Shown: piece after piece, positions 1 through 8,054 of the stretch
Numbering within the stretch: position 1 is the stretch's first letter
How the letters are laid out: each line of letters begins with the position of its first letter
DNA from: Winogradskyella helgolandensis
Lineage (GTDB): Bacteria > Bacteroidota > Bacteroidia > Flavobacteriales > Flavobacteriaceae
DNA: 64,000 nt
Assembly (NCBI RefSeq): GCF_013404085.1
Contig: NZ_JABFHO010000001.1
Span: forward strand, 248,001-312,000
Reading direction: 5' to 3'
The notes under the pieces: generated by a model
Told to the model about the DNA's origin: nothing
Databases searched by the model: none
Seen by the model: only the letters and a program-made list of their open reading frames with translations
Position numbers and translations under genes: made by a program

Positions 1-1043
1 ACTTTCGTTGAATACCCTAAACCTTTGGCTGCTTTTTCCGCTGTATGCACTAAGTTCTCATCACAAGTGGCAGGAGGATCGCAATTCAATAATTCTATTG
101 AATATTTAATATGTCGCTTCTCGCAAATTTCAGCGATTTCATGTTTTAAATCTGCAAGAGCTTTGTCTCTCGTTTCAATATTTGTATCCCGTAAATCTAT
201 TTCTAAGTATGCTTCTTTGGGAATACTATTGACTGCACGTGGAAGAATATCAAAAATTCCGGTCGTGGCCACAGTATCTTCACTTTTAGAATCTTTTGCA
301 ATGCGTTCAACAGCCATCATAATTTCAGCTCCTGCGACACCAGCATCTTTTCTAATCGGCATTAACACAGCTCCTGCATGACCACCTTCGCCTATCAATT
401 TTACAATCAACGTACTTGGCGCAGCAATTTTATCTACTATACCAATATCTAAGTTTTCTTTTTCTAAACGTGGCCCCTGTTCAATATGTAATTCTACAAA
501 GGCGTGGTAGTAATCTTCAGACAGTTTCACATCATTTAAATCGCCTTTAAATCCAGCTGCTTCTCTGATATCATTAAAAAAACCACCTTCTTTATCTTTA
601 AGCTTTAAGGCTTGTTCGGGTGTTAATTGTCCAGACATCATTCTGCTTCCCAAACAACCAATGGCAAAACGTGTTGGTTCTTCTGCCGTAAACAACACCA
701 ATTCTATAGAGCGTTTTGGTTTATAATCTATACTTTTCAAATACCTAATAGCTTCCAAACCACCAAAAACACCAACGGTTCCATCATATTGTCCAGATAA
801 TGGAATAGCATCGATATGAGAACCAGTACCCACAGCTGCTAATTCTGGTGCTGTGCCTTCCCAACGCGCATACGTATTTCCTATGGCATCTACTCTAACT
901 TTTAAGCCAATCTCTTCACACATGCCTATAAAATAATCACGCGCGTTTAAATCTTCTTGCGTATATAAAACTCTGGTCACCGATGGAAATTCGCTTGATG
1001 AAAAGCGCGCTAAAGTATCGAGTTCTTGGTGTATTCTATTCAT
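1..1043 (-). CDS. Ureidoglycolate amidohydrolase-like M20 peptidase-family enzyme (3' end outside window)
   Basis: The ATG is at 1041-1043 on the minus strand and the frame stays open for 347 codons to the window edge, so the C-terminus is missing. It is a metal-dependent amidohydrolase of the M20 hydantoinase/carbamoylase family. Visible metal-site motifs are GSHIDA (His76, Asp78), QYDG (Asp87), EEPTRF (Glu121, Glu122) and HIEQGP (His186), followed by GGHAGAVLMP (His222). The stretches around EEPTRF and GHAGAVLMP look more like plant ureidoglycolate amidohydrolase than allantoate amidohydrolase. The expected reaction is ureidoglycolate to glyoxylate, two ammonia and CO2. It starts 6 bp after the ureidoglycine aminohydrolase gene, so the two are surely one operon. 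An N-carbamoyl-amino-acid hydrolase is the main alternative. Confidence 0.85.
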   Translation of the reverse strand, partial: MNRIHQELDTLARFSSSEFPSVTRVLYTQEDLNARDYFIGMCEEIGLKVRVDAIGNTYARWEGTAPELAAVGTGSHIDAIPLSGQYDGTVGVFGGLEAIRYLKSIDYKPKRSIELVLFTAEEPTRFAIGCLGSRMMSGQLTPEQALKLKDKEGGFFNDIREAAGFKGDLNDVKLSEDYYHAFVELHIEQGPRLEKENLDIGIVDKIAAPSTLIVKLIGEGGHAGAVLMPIRKDAGVAGAEIMMAVERIAKDSKSEDTVATTGIFDILPRAVNSIPKEAYLEIDLRDTNIETRDKALADLKHEIAEICEKRHIKYSIELLNCDPPATCDENLVHTAEKAAKGLGYSTK

Positions 1044-1049
1044 AGTTAT

Positions 1050-1811
1050 TTATATTGTTGTTGGAAATCGGTTCACATTTTTATAATAAATATAGACGGC
1101 TGGTTCTGTTCCTAAAGCACCAAACCATTGTGGACAATAGGGTGCCATCCAAATGCTATCTCCTTTTTTAATAGGATACCATTTATCTGCTAATCGGTAA
1201 ATCCCTTGACCTTCTAAATAAATTAAGCCATGCTCCATAATGTGCGTTTCAACAAATGGAAGATTGGCTCCAGGATTATAGGTGAAAATATTAACAGCCA
1301 TATCCCAAGACAAATTATCTTGTTCTGGCAATAAGTTTTGCATCAACAAATTAGGATCATCACAATAGATGTTTTGTTTAATTTTTGAATCGGAATTAAT
1401 TATAATTTCTGGAACAGGAAAGCCTTCTAACGGTTCATAAACCTTATGAAAGGTTAATAGTTTAGTGCCTGCTTCAGCCTTAGAAAACAAATAATCTTTT
1501 CCTACTGGTATATAAACATAAGATCCCTTTTTGAGATTTTCGTTTTGATTTTCAACGGTTACGTCGCATGAACCTTCTAAAACATAAAAGAAAATTTGTG
1601 AGTCTTTAGTTCTGCCTTTCAATTGTCCTGAGGCCTCCATGGTTATTAAAAGCTGACAAAAATTGGCTCCCATAGCTTCGTTAATTACCACATTAACTTC
1701 GCAATTATCCCAACCAGGAACTTTACTATTTACAAATCCATCGCCTGTAATCACGGCATGATCAGATTCTACAACTGACCTTGATAAGGCTGTTAGTTTT
1801 ATTTTACTCAT
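1050..1811 (-). CDS. allE: (S)-ureidoglycine aminohydrolase (bicupin)
   Basis: A 253-residue protein with two cupin halves, the usual size for the AllE/UGlyAH family. The N-terminal half carries the oligomerising cupin (FFYVLEGSCDVTVEN, about residues 74-88). The C-terminal half has the metal site region (ETHIMEHGLIYLEGQGIYRL, about 188-207) and the closing WMAPYCPQWFGALG segment. The family is a manganese enzyme that hydrolyses (S)-ureidoglycine to (S)-ureidoglycolate plus ammonia and protects the chirality of the product. It lies between two M20 amidohydrolase genes with gaps of 7 and 6 bp. That order places it between the allantoate and ureidoglycolate steps. Confidence 0.92.
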   Translation of the reverse strand: MSKIKLTALSRSVVESDHAVITGDGFVNSKVPGWDNCEVNVVINEAMGANFCQLLITMEASGQLKGRTKDSQIFFYVLEGSCDVTVENQNENLKKGSYVYIPVGKDYLFSKAEAGTKLLTFHKVYEPLEGFPVPEIIINSDSKIKQNIYCDDPNLLMQNLLPEQDNLSWDMAVNIFTYNPGANLPFVETHIMEHGLIYLEGQGIYRLADKWYPIKKGDSIWMAPYCPQWFGALGTEPAVYIYYKNVNRFPTTI

Positions 1812-1818
1812 AACTATT

Positions 1819-3057
1819 TTAATTAAATTCTTTAATTAGTTCGTCCAAAAATTGATCTGAAACTTTTAGAGCGACTTCTATATCTTCTGGGCTCGCATAT
1901 TCTTCTGGATTATGGCTAATTCCATCTGTACAACGCACAAATAACATAGAAACTGGTGCTACTTTGGATATCATAACCGCATCATGACCTGCTCCACTTG
2001 TGATTTCTATGGATTTATCAATGCCCACTTTTTTAATACTTTTTCTAAGCACGTCTTTTAAATGATTATCACAAATCACAGCCGGATTCATTTGCATGAC
2101 TTTCCAACTCAGTTTGATATTTCTTTTTTTAGAAATTTCTATAGCTTTATGTTGAAGTTGGTCTTGTATTTCGATTAAAAAGTCGGAATCCGCACTTCTG
2201 ATATCCAGACTATGACACACAAAAGCAGGAATAACATTAGATGTATTAGACAACATATTCATTTTTCCGACAGTGCCTACCAATTTCTCTTGATGCTTTT
2301 GCCCAGTTTTTTCTACTTCTAAAATAAACTCTGAAGCTGCACAAAGCGCGTCATCTCTTAAATACATTGGTGAGGTGCCAGCGTGTGCACTTATACCTTC
2401 CCAAGTGACTTCTACTCTAATTTGGCTCGCAATATTACTAACTAAGCAAATTGGTAAATTTTCTTTACAAAGCACAGGCCCTTGTTCTATATGAATTTCA
2501 TAATAACCTAACCAGTCTCCTTCAGGAATTTTATCATTAGAAATGGCTTCTACATTTCCGTAATATGTTTCTATGGCTTCAGATAACGTCACGTTGCAAT
2601 CATCTGTTCTTAGCAACCAATCCGTATCAAAATTACCAGCCAAAACACTACTTCCTAGATAAGCGGTATTAAAACGTGAACCTTCTTCATCCGAAAAACA
2701 AGCAATATTTAAATGAAAAGGTAATTCTGTGTTGTTTTCTTTTAATCGTTGTGCTATTTCAATTCCGAGTATAATCCCTAAAGGACCATCAAAATTTCCG
2801 GCGTTATAAACCGTATCGTAATGCGAACCAATAACAAAGTGTTTTGCATTTTGTTGGTTGCTTTTCAACACACCTCTTACATTGCCTAAACTATCACAAA
2901 ACACAAGCAAACCTGCTGCTTCCATCCAAGTCATTAATAGGTTCTTGGCTTCATTATGTGCAGGTGTTCCAAAAAAGCGAGATAAACACTTATCGTCATC
3001 GCTGATTAAGGACAATTGCTCTAATCGTTTTGTAATTCGTTCTGTTCTGTTATTCAT
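1819..3057 (-). CDS. allC: Allantoate amidohydrolase (M20 family)
   Basis: A 412-residue cytosolic metallo-amidohydrolase of the AllC type. Motifs are GSHYDT (His79, Asp81), NFDGPLG (Asp90), SDEEGSRF (Glu124, Glu125), EIHIEQGP (His189) and a C-terminal GAGHDAVMISKVAP segment containing the last metal ligand. Full length fits the family (about 410). It should convert allantoate to ureidoglycine plus ammonia and CO2. It is the first of three tightly packed ureide genes (8-bp gap to the aminohydrolase). The 231 bp upstream contain an inverted repeat, so it may have its own promoter separate from the xdhC genes further upstream. It is only a distant paralogue of the amidohydrolase at 1-1043, so the pair is not a recent duplication. 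Confidence 0.9.
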   Translation of the reverse strand: MNNRTERITKRLEQLSLISDDDKCLSRFFGTPAHNEAKNLLMTWMEAAGLLVFCDSLGNVRGVLKSNQQNAKHFVIGSHYDTVYNAGNFDGPLGIILGIEIAQRLKENNTELPFHLNIACFSDEEGSRFNTAYLGSSVLAGNFDTDWLLRTDDCNVTLSEAIETYYGNVEAISNDKIPEGDWLGYYEIHIEQGPVLCKENLPICLVSNIASQIRVEVTWEGISAHAGTSPMYLRDDALCAASEFILEVEKTGQKHQEKLVGTVGKMNMLSNTSNVIPAFVCHSLDIRSADSDFLIEIQDQLQHKAIEISKKRNIKLSWKVMQMNPAVICDNHLKDVLRKSIKKVGIDKSIEITSGAGHDAVMISKVAPVSMLFVRCTDGISHNPEEYASPEDIEVALKVSDQFLDELIKEFN

Positions 3058-3230
3058 TTAGGTCTGAGAGATTCAATTTATAAAAATACTGTTATTCAAA
3101 ATAGATACAAACTAAAATGCAGATTTCTTGGAAGGGCTTTTTTATGCTTCAATGACAATTAATTTTGGTAAACGTTAACCTCATCATAGCGTAACTAATG
3201 AGATGGTATGATGTAGAAAGGTTTAATTAT

Positions 3231-3271
3231 AACCTTGTAGGTATAAATCGACTTTTCACATCTACAAGGTT
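3231..3271. repeat. Inverted repeat with AACCTTGTAG arms, intergenic
   Basis: Ten-base arms AACCTTGTAG (3231-3240) and CTACAAGGTT (3262-3271) are perfectly complementary around a 21-base loop. The left arm continues as AACCTTGTAGGTATAAA, and the identical 17 bases recur at 19506-19522 in another inverted repeat. Both copies are just beyond the 3' end of a gene (here the NTPase gene that ends at 3289 on the minus strand). This suggests a dispersed flavobacterial repeat that could also stop transcription. A simple terminator is the alternative. Confidence 0.6.
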
Positions 3272-3288
3272 GCGGAAATCTTACAAGA

Positions 3289-3774
3289 CTAATTCAGGTT
3301 TTCTAGGTTTACTTTTGTTAGAATCCGATATTCTGTGATTGAATAGTGCTTCACAATGACTTCAACCAAATAATTTCTAACTACAAGAATGAGATGCCTG
3401 TTTTTATCAGTTAAACAATTAGGAATCAATCTCTCTGCAGACCAATGCAAACCTTCATTCCTTAATTCAAGTTTTCCAAGTTCATCTATAATGAGATATG
3501 TCGTCTTAGTTTCGGAATCCGCAGAAATTAAAAATTCATTCGCTTTATCAAAAGCAGATTTCAAAAATTTAAAGTTTCCTATTTTAATAATATCTTCAGT
3601 GTCGAGTTCCGTTTCAAGTTCAAATTCATTCTTAGATTTAACCTCTAGAAAATAACGTCTTCCTTCGGCATTATCTGGACATAACAAACCATCGACATCA
3701 TTTCGGTTCTTACACCACTCCGATAAAGCTGTTGTTTTACCAGATCGAATTTCACCTGTAAGAATATAAATCAT
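3289..3774 (-). CDS. P-loop nucleoside-triphosphatase (THEP1/NTPase-like)
   Basis: A 161-residue P-loop protein. Walker A is GEIRSGKT (residues 7-14), and the Walker B-like stretch LIIDELGKLEL (about 94-104) resembles the IDEIG..EL signature of the THEP1 nucleotide phosphatase family. THEP1 proteins hydrolyse nucleoside triphosphates, but their cellular role is poorly defined. The start ATG overlaps the stop of the membrane-protein gene by 4 bp (ATGA), so translation is probably coupled. Its place between xdhC and the ureide genes hints at a link with purine catabolism or molybdenum-cofactor handling. That is inference only. Confidence 0.72.
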   Translation of the reverse strand: MIYILTGEIRSGKTTALSEWCKNRNDVDGLLCPDNAEGRRYFLEVKSKNEFELETELDTEDIIKIGNFKFLKSAFDKANEFLISADSETKTTYLIIDELGKLELRNEGLHWSAERLIPNCLTDKNRHLILVVRNYLVEVIVKHYSITEYRILTKVNLENLN

Positions 3775-4778
3775 TCCGAAGGCACTTTAAAATGAATACA
3801 ATTAGAAATGCCATTGGCCATAAAATATTTGAACCGTGTATACCCTTTGAGGTGTTTTGTATCTTTCCAAGTATATGAAATTATCTGTCGGAAATAAGGA
3901 AACAAATCCATCGCATTACTAATATCCTCTTGATATTTAGACTCCTTTTTTCGAAGAAACTTCTGAACTACTTTCAATAAGAAAGGGCCAATCACGACAT
4001 ACCAAAGCATTAAAATTAAGAAGCTTCGCAAGACAATATAAATGGCTTTTTCCCATCCAAAAAGTGGACCTCCAAATATTGAAAAAGCTAAAACTATAAT
4101 CGCAATCGTAACCAGCCAAACCCAAATGACTTTAGTTTTAAAGGCTACTTTTTTCTTGTGATTCTCAGAGGTTGCAGAATCTAATTCTAGGTAAAAGTCC
4201 GCTTCGGTTTTATTGGCAATAATTCCAATGACATTTTTAATAAAGACTCCTGCCAAAACACCACAAACCCCATAGATTAATAAATATAATGTCACTAAAA
4301 ATGATGTTGTTGATGTGCTAAACATAAAATTAAGTTTACTCTGCACCCAAGCACCATAAATATTAACGGCCTCCCATAATTCTGTACCATATACAATGGT
4401 CAGTATTATTAATTTCTGAAGCGCAGACTCTAGAAATGTCACCATTCCTAAGACCATTAAAGTAATGCCTTTCCATGAAAAGTTAGAAAATAAAACGGCT
4501 CCGAGAATAGCTTGAAAACTCACTGCAACATAAGCTCCGAAAGGTGAATATGGACTCACGGCCATTTTTATAATTAACACAATCACCAAGGCTTTTAAGA
4601 TGGCTTGCCATTTATTTACGGCATAATAGGCTATCAAACTAATCAGTAAAATAGAGACACCACCCACAATTAATCCTGTGAATGGAGAATTAAACACGTG
4701 TAAAAAACCACCTAAACCCGACTCGTTTAAAGCCCAAAGTGCAGTTAGTTTTTCTATAATGGATTTATTGTTTTTCAT
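3771..4778 (-). CDS. Polytopic membrane protein of unknown function, paired with NTPase
   Basis: A 335-residue protein with roughly eight hydrophobic segments. Two small runs are at about residues 30-70, then long hydrophobic stretches at 75-130, 150-185, 215-240 and 245-270, ending in a soluble basic tail of about 60 residues. I do not recognise a named family. The loop SPYSPFGAYVAVSFQAILG (about 77-95) and the pairing with an ATP-binding protein recall substrate-capture subunits of energised transporters, but no defining motif supports this. It is translationally coupled to the NTPase downstream and follows xdhC after a 30-bp gap occupied by a hairpin repeat. A role in purine or cofactor uptake is plausible and unproven. 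Confidence 0.65.
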   Translation of the reverse strand: MKNNKSIIEKLTALWALNESGLGGFLHVFNSPFTGLIVGGVSILLISLIAYYAVNKWQAILKALVIVLIIKMAVSPYSPFGAYVAVSFQAILGAVLFSNFSWKGITLMVLGMVTFLESALQKLIILTIVYGTELWEAVNIYGAWVQSKLNFMFSTSTTSFLVTLYLLIYGVCGVLAGVFIKNVIGIIANKTEADFYLELDSATSENHKKKVAFKTKVIWVWLVTIAIIVLAFSIFGGPLFGWEKAIYIVLRSFLILMLWYVVIGPFLLKVVQKFLRKKESKYQEDISNAMDLFPYFRQIISYTWKDTKHLKGYTRFKYFMANGISNCIHFKVPSE

Positions 4779-4784
4779 GCATAC

Positions 4785-4802
4785 TTCCCGTAAAAACGGG
4801 CA
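4785..4802 (-). repeat. Hairpin repeat upstream of membrane-protein start (REP-like family)
   Basis: TTCCCGT (4785-4791) and ACGGGCA (4796-4802) form a short hairpin. Read on the minus strand it runs GAGATGCCCG-TTTTT-ACGGGAA and ends 6 bases before the ATG at 4778. The layout (GAGAT, CC, a T-rich loop, GGAA, start codon) matches three other copies at 7260-7279, 11297-11314 and 16937-16956. Its GGGAAG could act as a ribosome binding site. Confidence 0.6.
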
Positions 4803-4808
4803 TCTCTT

Positions 4809-5591
4809 TTAATTCTCAACGGTGTCTTTATAATGCACTTGAAGCAATTGAGCCACCACGCTAATCGCAATTTCCTTTGGTGTATCTCCTCCAATGTCTA
4901 AACCTATTGGACACACCACATTTGTCATTCCTTCAGGAATATGCATCTCATTAATCAACATATTATTGAATCTTACTTTTTTTGTTTTGCTTCCTATTAG
5001 TCCTAAAAATTTAGTTTCGTTTTGTAATGCCATTGTTATAATATCAAAATCAATAGCATGATTGTGAGTCAACACTAAAACATAACAATTAGATCCCCAT
5101 TTTACAGCATCTTTAAACGATTTAAAATCGGTTTCAGTGGCTTGATGCGTGGTTACAATGCTGTCTAATTCTAGATTAGAAAACCAATCTTCGCGTGAAT
5201 CTATAAGGTTCACTTTAAAAGGTGTATCGACTAATAATTTTGTGATTTCAACACCGATATGTCCTGCTCCAAATAAAAATAATTCTGGTGATTGATTCAT
5301 AGGTTCTATAATAAATTCCACTTTTCCACCACAACATTGTTCAAATTCGGGTCCCAAAGTATAAGTCGATTCAATAATTCTATTCTCTTTTAAAGCAACG
5401 ATAGCCTCGTCTATGGCTTTAAATTCAAGTTTCCCTCCTCCTATCGTTCCATGGATTTCTTTACCCTCAGTCACGAGCATACGCGAACCCACCACACAAG
5501 GAGTTGACCCTAAACACTTGGACACCGTTATAAAGGCAACAGGTATTTGCTTTTGTTTAAATTCAAAAAGTAATTCAATCCAGTTTTGCAT
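4809..5591 (-). CDS. xdhC: XdhC/CoxI-family molybdenum cofactor accessory protein
   Basis: A 260-residue protein with the two usual parts. An N-terminal XdhC/CoxI domain carries GSTPCVVGSRMLV and TIGGGKLE (about residues 29-56). A C-terminal Rossmann-like domain begins LFLFGAGHIGVEI (about 104-116) and contains GLIGSKTKK. The family binds molybdenum cofactor and helps to sulfurate and insert it into xanthine dehydrogenase. No xanthine dehydrogenase subunit is in the window, so the enzyme must be encoded elsewhere. It is the first gene of the minus-strand run, and its context with ureide genes supports purine breakdown as its purpose. Confidence 0.88.
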   Translation of the reverse strand: MQNWIELLFEFKQKQIPVAFITVSKCLGSTPCVVGSRMLVTEGKEIHGTIGGGKLEFKAIDEAIVALKENRIIESTYTLGPEFEQCCGGKVEFIIEPMNQSPELFLFGAGHIGVEITKLLVDTPFKVNLIDSREDWFSNLELDSIVTTHQATETDFKSFKDAVKWGSNCYVLVLTHNHAIDFDIITMALQNETKFLGLIGSKTKKVRFNNMLINEMHIPEGMTNVVCPIGLDIGGDTPKEIAISVVAQLLQVHYKDTVEN

Positions 5592-5738
5592 TTCTAATAA
5601 AAAAGAGAATTTAAAAGTAAGGTTTTTTTGATATAAATGGTATTATCTTCTAAAACTAGAGTCAAACCTTTTAATAGCAATCAAACTTTTAAAATTTTCT
5701 GTAATCTTTAGGATTTAACTTCGACATAAGATTGTATA

Positions 5739-5755
5739 TTGATTTTTTTAATCAA
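5739..5755. promoter_or_regulatory. Palindrome upstream of the arsenosugar cluster, possible operator
   Basis: TTGATT (5739-5744) and AATCAA (5750-5755) are perfect arms around five T residues, 11 bp before the start codon at 5767. The site is placed where a repressor could act on the arsenosugar genes, but it is short and AT-rich and could be chance. No regulator gene lies beside it. Confidence 0.25.
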
Positions 5756-5766
5756 AATACAACTAT

Positions 5767-6102
5767 ATGTCAAAACCATATTACGATGCTGCGGATTTAC
5801 GCAAATTTGGAAAAATCACAGAATGGAGTGAAGAATTAGGAACAAAATTCTTCGATTATTACGCAAAAGTATTTGAAGAAGGCGCTTTAACTGCTCGTGA
5901 AAAATCACTCATAGCTTTAGCTGTAGCGCATACAGAACAATGTCCATATTGTATTGATGCCTATACAAAAGACACATTACAACGTGGCATTACTAAAGAG
6001 CAAATGATGGAAGCCATACATGTTGGTGCAGCCATAAAAAGCGGCGCCACTTTAGTACATGGTGTACAAATGATGAATAAAGTCAACAAATTAGACGGTT
6101 AA
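5767..6102 (+). CDS. AhpD-like carboxymuconolactone-decarboxylase-family protein (arsenosugar-associated)
   Basis: A 111-residue all-helical AhpD-family protein with a redox CxxC motif (Cys59-Pro-Tyr-Cys62) followed by the family's typical IDAYTKD. The small peroxidase-like proteins that travel with ArsS radical SAM genes have exactly this size and motif. The likely role is thiol or peroxide chemistry that supports the arsenosugar pathway; the precise reaction is not established. It is the first gene of the plus-strand cluster, 56 bp before arsS. In some organisms these proteins carry selenocysteine, but here both positions are ordinary cysteine codons. Confidence 0.85.
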   Translation: MSKPYYDAADLRKFGKITEWSEELGTKFFDYYAKVFEEGALTAREKSLIALAVAHTEQCPYCIDAYTKDTLQRGITKEQMMEAIHVGAAIKSGATLVHGVQMMNKVNKLDG

Positions 6103-6158
6103 GATAAAAACCTCAACCGCATTAATTTCGTAAGAATTACAAACAAGAGAAACGATTA

Positions 6159-7214
6159 ATGGCAACAAAGTCCCTAAAAAAACTCGGAAACGATTTAGCG
6201 CAAAGCAATAAACAAATAGAAATACTCTCTAATGGTATCTTTAAAAGTGGTGAATTACCAACCTTTAAAGATAAGATTTCAGAAACGAGTCAATTTCCAA
6301 TTAAAGCTAAAAAACTAGAAATTCTACAGATTAATGTTGGCTACATGTGTAATCAAGTTTGCGACCATTGCCATGTAGATGCTGGTCCGGATCGAAAAGA
6401 AATAATGACCAGAGATACCATGAGACAATGTCTTGAAGTCATAAAAAACTCAGGTGCGCACACGCTAGATTTAACTGGTGGCGCACCAGAAATGAATCCT
6501 GATTTTAGATGGTTTGTAGAAGAAGCTGCCAAAGTGGGAATTAAAGATTTCATCGTGCGTTCTAACCTTACCATTATTAGAGCAAACAAAAAATATTATG
6601 ACTTGCCAGAATTCTTTAAAAAACACAATGTACATGTGGTAAGTTCTATGCCACACTGGACACGTGGAAAAACGGATAAACAACGTGGTGATGGTGTTTT
6701 TGATAAATCTATAAAAGCCCTACAAGAATTAAATGCCGTGGGTTACGGAATGCCAGGAAGTGATCTAAAACTAGATTTAGTTTACAATCCGTCTGGAGCT
6801 TTTTTACCAGGTGATCAAGTTGCAATGGAAAAGGATTTCAAAAAGGCATTGATGGACGATTTTGGAATTGAATTCCATAATCTATTTGCGATTACAAATT
6901 TACCTATCGCACGATTCTTAGATTATTTAATTGCTTCAGAAAATTACGAAGATTATATGTATTCTTTAGTGGAAGCTTATAATCCGGCTGCTGTAGAAAA
7001 TGTGATGTGTACCAACACCTTATCAATTAGTTGGGATGGGTATTTATTTGATTGTGATTTTAATCAGATGCTAGAGTTACCCGTAAATAGCAAATCGAGA
7101 CATATTTCAGAATTTAACGAAGAATTATTAGAAGGAAGAAACATCGTTATTTCTCAACATTGCTATGGTTGTACTGCTGGAGCAGGAAGTAGTTGTCAAG
7201 GTGTTGTAGCATAA
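6159..7214 (+). CDS. arsS: Arsenosugar biosynthesis radical SAM protein ArsS
   Basis: A 351-residue radical SAM enzyme with the [4Fe-4S] motif CNQVCDHC (Cys64, Cys68, Cys71) and the continuation HVDAGPDR typical of this family. The C-terminal DUF3641-type domain ends in HCYGCTAGAGSSCQG (Cys335, Cys338, Cys346). In some members one of these cysteines is selenocysteine; here it is cysteine. ArsS is known to join dimethylarsenite to the 5'-deoxyadenosyl group of SAM, giving a dimethylarsinoyl-adenosine, the first committed arsenosugar precursor. The methyltransferase ArsM that would supply the substrate is not in this window. Confidence 0.93.
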   Translation: MATKSLKKLGNDLAQSNKQIEILSNGIFKSGELPTFKDKISETSQFPIKAKKLEILQINVGYMCNQVCDHCHVDAGPDRKEIMTRDTMRQCLEVIKNSGAHTLDLTGGAPEMNPDFRWFVEEAAKVGIKDFIVRSNLTIIRANKKYYDLPEFFKKHNVHVVSSMPHWTRGKTDKQRGDGVFDKSIKALQELNAVGYGMPGSDLKLDLVYNPSGAFLPGDQVAMEKDFKKALMDDFGIEFHNLFAITNLPIARFLDYLIASENYEDYMYSLVEAYNPAAVENVMCTNTLSISWDGYLFDCDFNQMLELPVNSKSRHISEFNEELLEGRNIVISQHCYGCTAGAGSSCQGVVA

Positions 7215-7218
7215 ACAA

Positions 7219-7279
7219 ATTCCTGCCAAATCAGGAATCTCAGACTTAAACAAATTAAGATTCCTGCTTTCGCAGGAAT
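7219..7279 (+). repeat. Double hairpin repeat between arsS and the first DUF2064 gene
   Basis: The gap contains two related hairpins. ATTCCTG (7219-7225) pairs with CAGGAAT (7232-7238). ATTCCTGC (7260-7267) pairs perfectly with GCAGGAAT (7272-7279) around a 4-base loop. The second hairpin ends 5 bases before the ATG at 7285, and its AGGAA lies at ribosome-binding distance. Nearly the same sequence recurs before the hydroxylase gene at 16962. Confidence 0.75.
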
Positions 7280-7284
7280 AACAT

Positions 7285-7965
7285 ATGAATAACAAAACCG
7301 CCATATTAATCTTTGCAAATTCTGCAGGAAAAGAATTGACTTCAAAATCAGTTGTTTCTTCTGACTTCTTTAATTTGCTTGATTCTGATACTGTAAAAAC
7401 AGTAAAAAAAGCGGGTTTACCTTATTTTCATATTTCTGAGAAAGCGCAAAAAGGACATTCATTTGGAGAACGTTTTACCAACGCTATTGAAACCGTTTTT
7501 AATAAAGGGTTTCAAAATGTGATTACACTTGGTAATGACATTCCCAACCTTACCGCTAATCTTATTTTAAAAGCTAAAGATAAATTAGAGAATTCAGATT
7601 TTGTTTTAGGACCTTCAACCGATGGAGGTTTCTATTTAATGGGTTTCAAGGAAGCACATTTCAGTAAAACAGACATCCAAAATTTACCTTGGCAAACATC
7701 TAAATTAAGACGTTGTTTACATCAAGAATTACTAAAGCAAAACGAAAGTGTTTCTTATTTAGAAACGCTAACAGATATTGATGACACTTCAGATATAGAA
7801 TTGGTCTTAAAGAATTTTAAATCTTTAGATTTCAATATTAGAAAACTGCTTTTAAAAATTCTAAAAAAAGTAAAAACAATTACAAGAGTCGCTTCTGTTT
7901 TTCATGGTAGAACCGTTTTCAACAAACACTACAATAAAGGCTCACCTATTTTACTTCATATTTAA
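7285..7965 (+). CDS. DUF2064 glycosyltransferase-like protein, first paralogue (arsenosugar-associated)
   Basis: A 226-residue protein of the DUF2064 family, a GT-A-like nucleotidyl or glycosyl transferase fold found with ArsS genes. Family landmarks are TLGNDIPNLT (about residues 80-89), FVLGPSTDGGFYLMGF (about 109-124) and the LTDIDDTSD stretch near 169. Compared with the second paralogue at 15445 it lacks the clean N-terminal KTRLAKTIG-type motif and has a C-terminal extension of about 40 basic residues. It may therefore have a different acceptor or a degenerate donor site. The start codon follows a hairpin repeat that supplies the likely ribosome binding site. Confidence 0.75.
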   Translation: MNNKTAILIFANSAGKELTSKSVVSSDFFNLLDSDTVKTVKKAGLPYFHISEKAQKGHSFGERFTNAIETVFNKGFQNVITLGNDIPNLTANLILKAKDKLENSDFVLGPSTDGGFYLMGFKEAHFSKTDIQNLPWQTSKLRRCLHQELLKQNESVSYLETLTDIDDTSDIELVLKNFKSLDFNIRKLLLKILKKVKTITRVASVFHGRTVFNKHYNKGSPILLHI

Positions 7966-8054
7966 AATTGGGTTTTAATGTCATTAATACCTAAAGATTT
8001 TTTCAACTAAATAATCTCTCATTTTAAAAAATAGCCACGTTTTGTGGTCTACAT

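Noticed and set aside
25..381. Plus-strand open frame opposite the amidohydrolase
   Set aside because: The minus-strand frame encodes a clear M20 family protein with catalytic motifs along the whole stretch; the plus-strand product has no recognisable features.
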